Shown here: positions 60,934 to 64,000 of the stretch, piece by piece
Position numbering within the stretch: position 1 is the stretch's first letter
Layout of the letters: the number at the start of each line of letters is the position of its first letter
Assembly (NCBI GenBank): GCA_963667595.2
Contig: CAXXWD010000003.1
Location: 1-64,000 of the forward strand
DNA length: 64,000 bases
Reading direction: 5' to 3'
Origin: JAHJQZ01 sp963667595
Lineage (GTDB): Bacteria; Pseudomonadota; Alphaproteobacteria; Rhizobiales; Devosiaceae
Translations under genes and position numbers: made by a program
Notes under the pieces: generated by a model
Database searches by the model: none
The model's input: only the letters and a program-made list of their open reading frames with translations
What the model was told of the DNA's origin: nothing

Positions 60934-63900
60934 ATGGCCGATATCACACTCTCGAAGGCGGTTCGCTCGAACCTCCTCTCTCTCCAGAGCACAGCAACCC
61001 AAATGGCCAAGACGCAAGAACGTCTTGCCACCGGCCTTAAAGTCAACTCCGCTCTGGATAATCCGACCAACTTCTTCACTTCTTCGTCTTTGAACAGCCG
61101 CGCCGGCGACCTGTCGCGTCTTCTCGACGCCGTCAGCAACGCGACCCAGACGATCGAAGCGGCGAACAATGGTCTGACCGCCATCACCAGCCTCGTCGAA
61201 AGCGCCCAGGCAACTGCCCGCCAGGCTCTGCAGACAACCGGCGCCACCACGGTGAACACGATCGTCGGCAGCACCGACGCCACGTTCAACCCGAAGGCTC
61301 TGGCCAATGTGGCTGGCGATGTCACCGCAACAGGGACCGGCACCGGCGTGATCACCGCCGACGCGGCGGCGAGCTTTGGCCTGACTTCGGGCACGGCCGA
61401 CACCACGACGGCAATTACCCAAACGGGCGCGGCCCAAGACACGATCGTCACCACCGCGGGCTCCGTCACCGCGGATGCGACCATCGCGGCGTTCGACAGC
61501 GATGCCATCGCTGACACGACGGTCCTGAGTGCGATCGGCGCCAACGCCATCGCCAACAGCACCTCGCTAACGTTCACGGTCAACGGCACCGCCAAGACAG
61601 TCAACTTTATAACGGGCTCAGCTGCGGCCGATCTTTCGGTTGCCGATACCCTGACCTTCGGCATTGGCGACACGATCGAAAACTTCGCCACGGCCTTGAA
61701 CAGCCTGTTCACGACCGACACGGCTTCCGGCATCACCGTAACCCGTGCGACCGGCGGCGGCTCGACCGCCCTGACGTTCACGTCGGATTCAACGACCGAC
61801 GTCATCCATGTGGCGGACAGCGTCAACGGCGCGATCCTCCAGGATCTCGGTCTGGAACTGGGCGATGTCACCGGTGCGATCAATGTCACCAGCGGTGCCA
61901 CGACCGGCGACTGGCTGATCTCCCAGAACGCCGAAATCGGCGCTCTTGCGGCGGCGGGTGAAACGCTTGATATCACCACGACCACCGGCGGTACCGACAC
62001 GATCACCTTCGGCTACGCGACGGGTCATGCCTCGACGCTGGCGACTCTGGCCACGGCCATCAACAACGCCACCACGCCCGGTGCAACCGCGGCTGCCAGT
62101 GGCACGACGGCATTGGCCATCACCGGCGCAACGGCTGGCGAATCGATCACCTTTGCTGGTGCGGCGGCAACCACAGCGCTCGGTCTTTCGACCACTGCCT
62201 ACACGCCGACCTCCAACACCCTGTCTTCGCTCGGCATCGCCAGCGGCGACAGCTTCGTGGTGGCGGTTGACGGGACCGATTATACCGTCAGCTTCAACGC
62301 GACCGGCGCTGCCACTCAGGGCACCAATTCCCTGTCCATCGGCGTCAACGCAACCCTGTCGCAACTTGCCACCGCTCTCGACACCACCCTGTCTTCGGCG
62401 GGTGTCGATGCTGCCGTGGCCGCGACCGGTGCGCTGACCATCAACTCGTCGACGGCGACCTCGGCGGATTCCATTCGTATCTATGATGGATCCCAGGGGA
62501 CCAACGTCGCCGAACTCGGTCTCGGTGCCATCGGCGCCGAATATCAGAGCGGCACCACTACCGACCGCTTCTTCAGCCGGAACTCTGCCTATCAGACTCT
62601 GGCTGCGGCGGGTGCCACGCTGAACATCTCGGTCGGCAGCGATGCCCAGACCCAGATCGTCTTCGGCGCCGGATCGGGTGAGGTCAATACCAAGGAAGGC
62701 CTGATCGCCGCCCTTAACAACCTCACCAACATCACGGCCACCGGAACGGCGACCGGCACTGCCGCCATCACCGTCTCCAACTCCGATGCCAGCGATGCCG
62801 ACTCGAACATCGTATTCACCACCGACAGTTCGACGACGCTGACGGCTCTGGGATTGTCGCCGGATTCGACCACGGCGCCGACCATCGCCACGGCCGCAAC
62901 ACCCACCAACCTTCTAACCCAGGGCAAGGTGGGCCAGGGCGACACGCTCAACATCAAGGTTGGGACGTCGACAACGTTAACCGTGACCTTCGGTTCGGGA
63001 TCCAGCCAGGTCTCTACCCTGGGTGAACTCAACACCAAACTGCAGTCGCTCGCGGGCGGCTCCGCTTCGGTCGACAGCAACGGTGAAATCAACATCACCG
63101 CTGACAAGGCCGGCGACAGCATCGTGATTGGCGGAACCACGAATACCATCGCCAATTTCGGTCTGACGGCAGGTGAAACAAGCACGCTCATCGACGGCAC
63201 CGTCATCGCCGCCGGCGACACGCTGAACATCCAGGTCGGAACCAACGCGCCGCTGACCGTGACCTTCGGGACCGGCACCGGCCAGGTGAATACGTTCTCT
63301 GAACTCGAGACCGCGTTGAGCAACCTTGCCGGCGGCACGGCGACGATCGATGGCACCACCGGTGCGATCACCATCGAAGCCACCAACGGCACGGACGATA
63401 TCACCGTGACCTCGGACAGTTCGCAGGGATCGACCTACGACGATGGCATCGCCGAGGCGTTCGGGCTCGTCAACTCCCCGGTTGCGGTTACGGCCACGAC
63501 CACGGACAGCACCCAGCGCGCGTCTCTGGAAACCCAGTACAATGACCTGCTGACGCAGATCAACGAACTGGCCGAAGACGCTTCGTTCAACGGTGTCAAC
63601 CTGTTGGACGGCAACGACCTCAACGTGATCTTCAACGAAGACGGGTCGTCCACGCTCGACATCAAGGGCGTGACCTTCAACGCCACCGGCCTCAACCTCT
63701 CGCGGGTTGCCTCCGGTTCCTTCCAGACGGATTCGGACATCAACGACGTCCTCGACGCTCTGGACTCGGCGATCTCGTCTCTCAGATCCCAGGCGACGGC
63801 CTTCGGCTCGAACCTGTCCGTGGTCGAGACCCGTCAGGACTTCACCAAATCGATGATCAATACTCTCGAGACCGGTGCAGCCAATCTGACCCTGGCCGAT

Positions 63901-64000
63901 ACCAACGAGGAAGCGGCCAATCTGCTCGCCCTGCAGACCCGCCAGCAGCTCAGCTCCACGGCGCTGTCTCTGGCCTCCCAGGCCGATCAGAACGTGCTTC
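60934..64000 (+). CDS. Giant flagellin, 3' end cut by the window
   Basis: Filament subunit; 1022 codons are visible without a stop. ATG 60934 follows AGGAG. Residues 1 to about 105 are the D0/D1 region (ADITLSKAVRSNLLSLQST, ATGLKVNSALDNPTNFFTS, NGLTAITSLVESAQATARQ); residues about 860-1022 are the C-terminal D1/D0 (TQRASLETQYNDLLTQINELAEDASFNGVNLL, LSSTALSLASQADQNVL). Flagellins usually end just after this motif, so only a few residues are missing. Between them are about six Flagellin_IN-like repeats of 75-100 residues (near 206-308, 340-420, 436-530, 558-640, 669-747, 757-847), each with a strand like DTLNIKVG, a helix like LGELNTKLQSL and an AFGL/ALGL-type end. Typical flagellins have 300-500 residues. 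Confidence 0.92.
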   Translation, partial: MADITLSKAVRSNLLSLQSTATQMAKTQERLATGLKVNSALDNPTNFFTSSSLNSRAGDLSRLLDAVSNATQTIEAANNGLTAITSLVESAQATARQALQTTGATTVNTIVGSTDATFNPKALANVAGDVTATGTGTGVITADAAASFGLTSGTADTTTAITQTGAAQDTIVTTAGSVTADATIAAFDSDAIADTTVLSAIGANAIANSTSLTFTVNGTAKTVNFITGSAAADLSVADTLTFGIGDTIENFATALNSLFTTDTASGITVTRATGGGSTALTFTSDSTTDVIHVADSVNGAILQDLGLELGDVTGAINVTSGATTGDWLISQNAEIGALAAAGETLDITTTTGGTDTITFGYATGHASTLATLATAINNATTPGATAAASGTTALAITGATAGESITFAGAAATTALGLSTTAYTPTSNTLSSLGIASGDSFVVAVDGTDYTVSFNATGAATQGTNSLSIGVNATLSQLATALDTTLSSAGVDAAVAATGALTINSSTATSADSIRIYDGSQGTNVAELGLGAIGAEYQSGTTTDRFFSRNSAYQTLAAAGATLNISVGSDAQTQIVFGAGSGEVNTKEGLIAALNNLTNITATGTATGTAAITVSNSDASDADSNIVFTTDSSTTLTALGLSPDSTTAPTIATAATPTNLLTQGKVGQGDTLNIKVGTSTTLTVTFGSGSSQVSTLGELNTKLQSLAGGSASVDSNGEINITADKAGDSIVIGGTTNTIANFGLTAGETSTLIDGTVIAAGDTLNIQVGTNAPLTVTFGTGTGQVNTFSELETALSNLAGGTATIDGTTGAITIEATNGTDDITVTSDSSQGSTYDDGIAEAFGLVNSPVAVTATTTDSTQRASLETQYNDLLTQINELAEDASFNGVNLLDGNDLNVIFNEDGSSTLDIKGVTFNATGLNLSRVASGSFQTDSDINDVLDALDSAISSLRSQATAFGSNLSVVETRQDFTKSMINTLETGAANLTLADTNEEAANLLALQTRQQLSSTALSLASQADQNVL

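Noticed and set aside
60900..62006. A 368-codon minus-strand ORF rich in Val, Ala and Ser
   Set aside because: Antisense to the flagellin gene; the low-complexity composition mirrors the Thr/Ala-rich repeats of flagellin.
61560..63480. Repeated units in the flagellin gene considered as a CRISPR array or tandem DNA repeat
   Set aside because: Units are 225-300 bp, diverged at DNA level and in frame; they are protein-domain repeats, with no short direct repeats or spacers.

Overview
The window is about 64 kb of GC-rich DNA from an alphaproteobacterium of the order Hyphomicrobiales. Signs of this are a CckA/CtrA-type cell-cycle signature, the FliX/DksA/FlgI flagellar neighbourhood, a SbmA/BacA transporter, an F1-ATPase zeta-type inhibitor (DUF1476), a GTTC-N7-GTTC SOS box at recA and the order cckA-recA-alaS near icd. 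A Devosia-like genus is possible, but the sequence alone does not settle it. Most genes are chromosomal housekeeping genes. Starts were often moved inward from the longest ORF to a codon with a good ribosome binding site.

Layout. 1-1.4 kb: a tyrosine recombinase directly after the 3' end of tRNA-Leu(TAA), which looks like the tRNA-side end of an integrated element running off the left edge. 1.4-12 kb: salvage and housekeeping genes (gpt, a CinA-N protein, map, radC, ccdA, cardiolipin synthase, rpe, an MFS transporter, purB). 12-22.7 kb: a small hydrolase, two overlapping glycosyltransferase genes, the zeta-type ATPase inhibitor, purC-purS, an IMPase-family gene with ttcA, sbmA/bacA, rpsD and an AEC transporter. 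22.7-31.4 kb: DUF533, MFS, GNAT-trmJ, icd, two tandem GIN-domain (DUF2807) genes and an EamA transporter. 31.4-32.2 kb: an IS5-family (IS427-like) element inserted exactly at the EamA stop codon. 32.5-39.2 kb: alaS, recA, cckA.

39.4-64 kb is a flagellar region in several transcription units: flgB-flgC-fliE-fliQ-fliR-flhB (leftward), fliO-fliP (rightward), fliL-fliM-DUF6468-motE plus a very large secreted TPR-like protein (leftward), flgF-flgG-flgA-flgH (rightward), fliX-dksA (leftward), flgI-flgJ-flgN-like (rightward), an unrecognised 166-residue gene, and a giant flagellin that runs off the right edge probably only a few residues before its end. An M32 carboxypeptidase lies inside this region.

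Three observations stand out. First, five flagellar promoter regions carry CtrA-type boxes (TTAA-N7-TTAA or one mismatch), so the CckA encoded here probably controls them through CtrA. Three divergent promoter regions also carry a dyad GGCA-N5-TGCC, and in two of these it lies exactly 9 nt from the CtrA box. Second, a repeat family of about 70-120 bp, often bounded by CTAG, occurs six or more times, and its edge repeatedly coincides with the stop codon of the gene before it (eamA, fliO, flgH, alaS). One copy seems to supply the start and first residues of FliP. Third, the flagellin has at least 1022 residues, with about six tandem Flagellin_IN-like repeats in the variable domain. I found no CRISPR array and no recognisable defence system.
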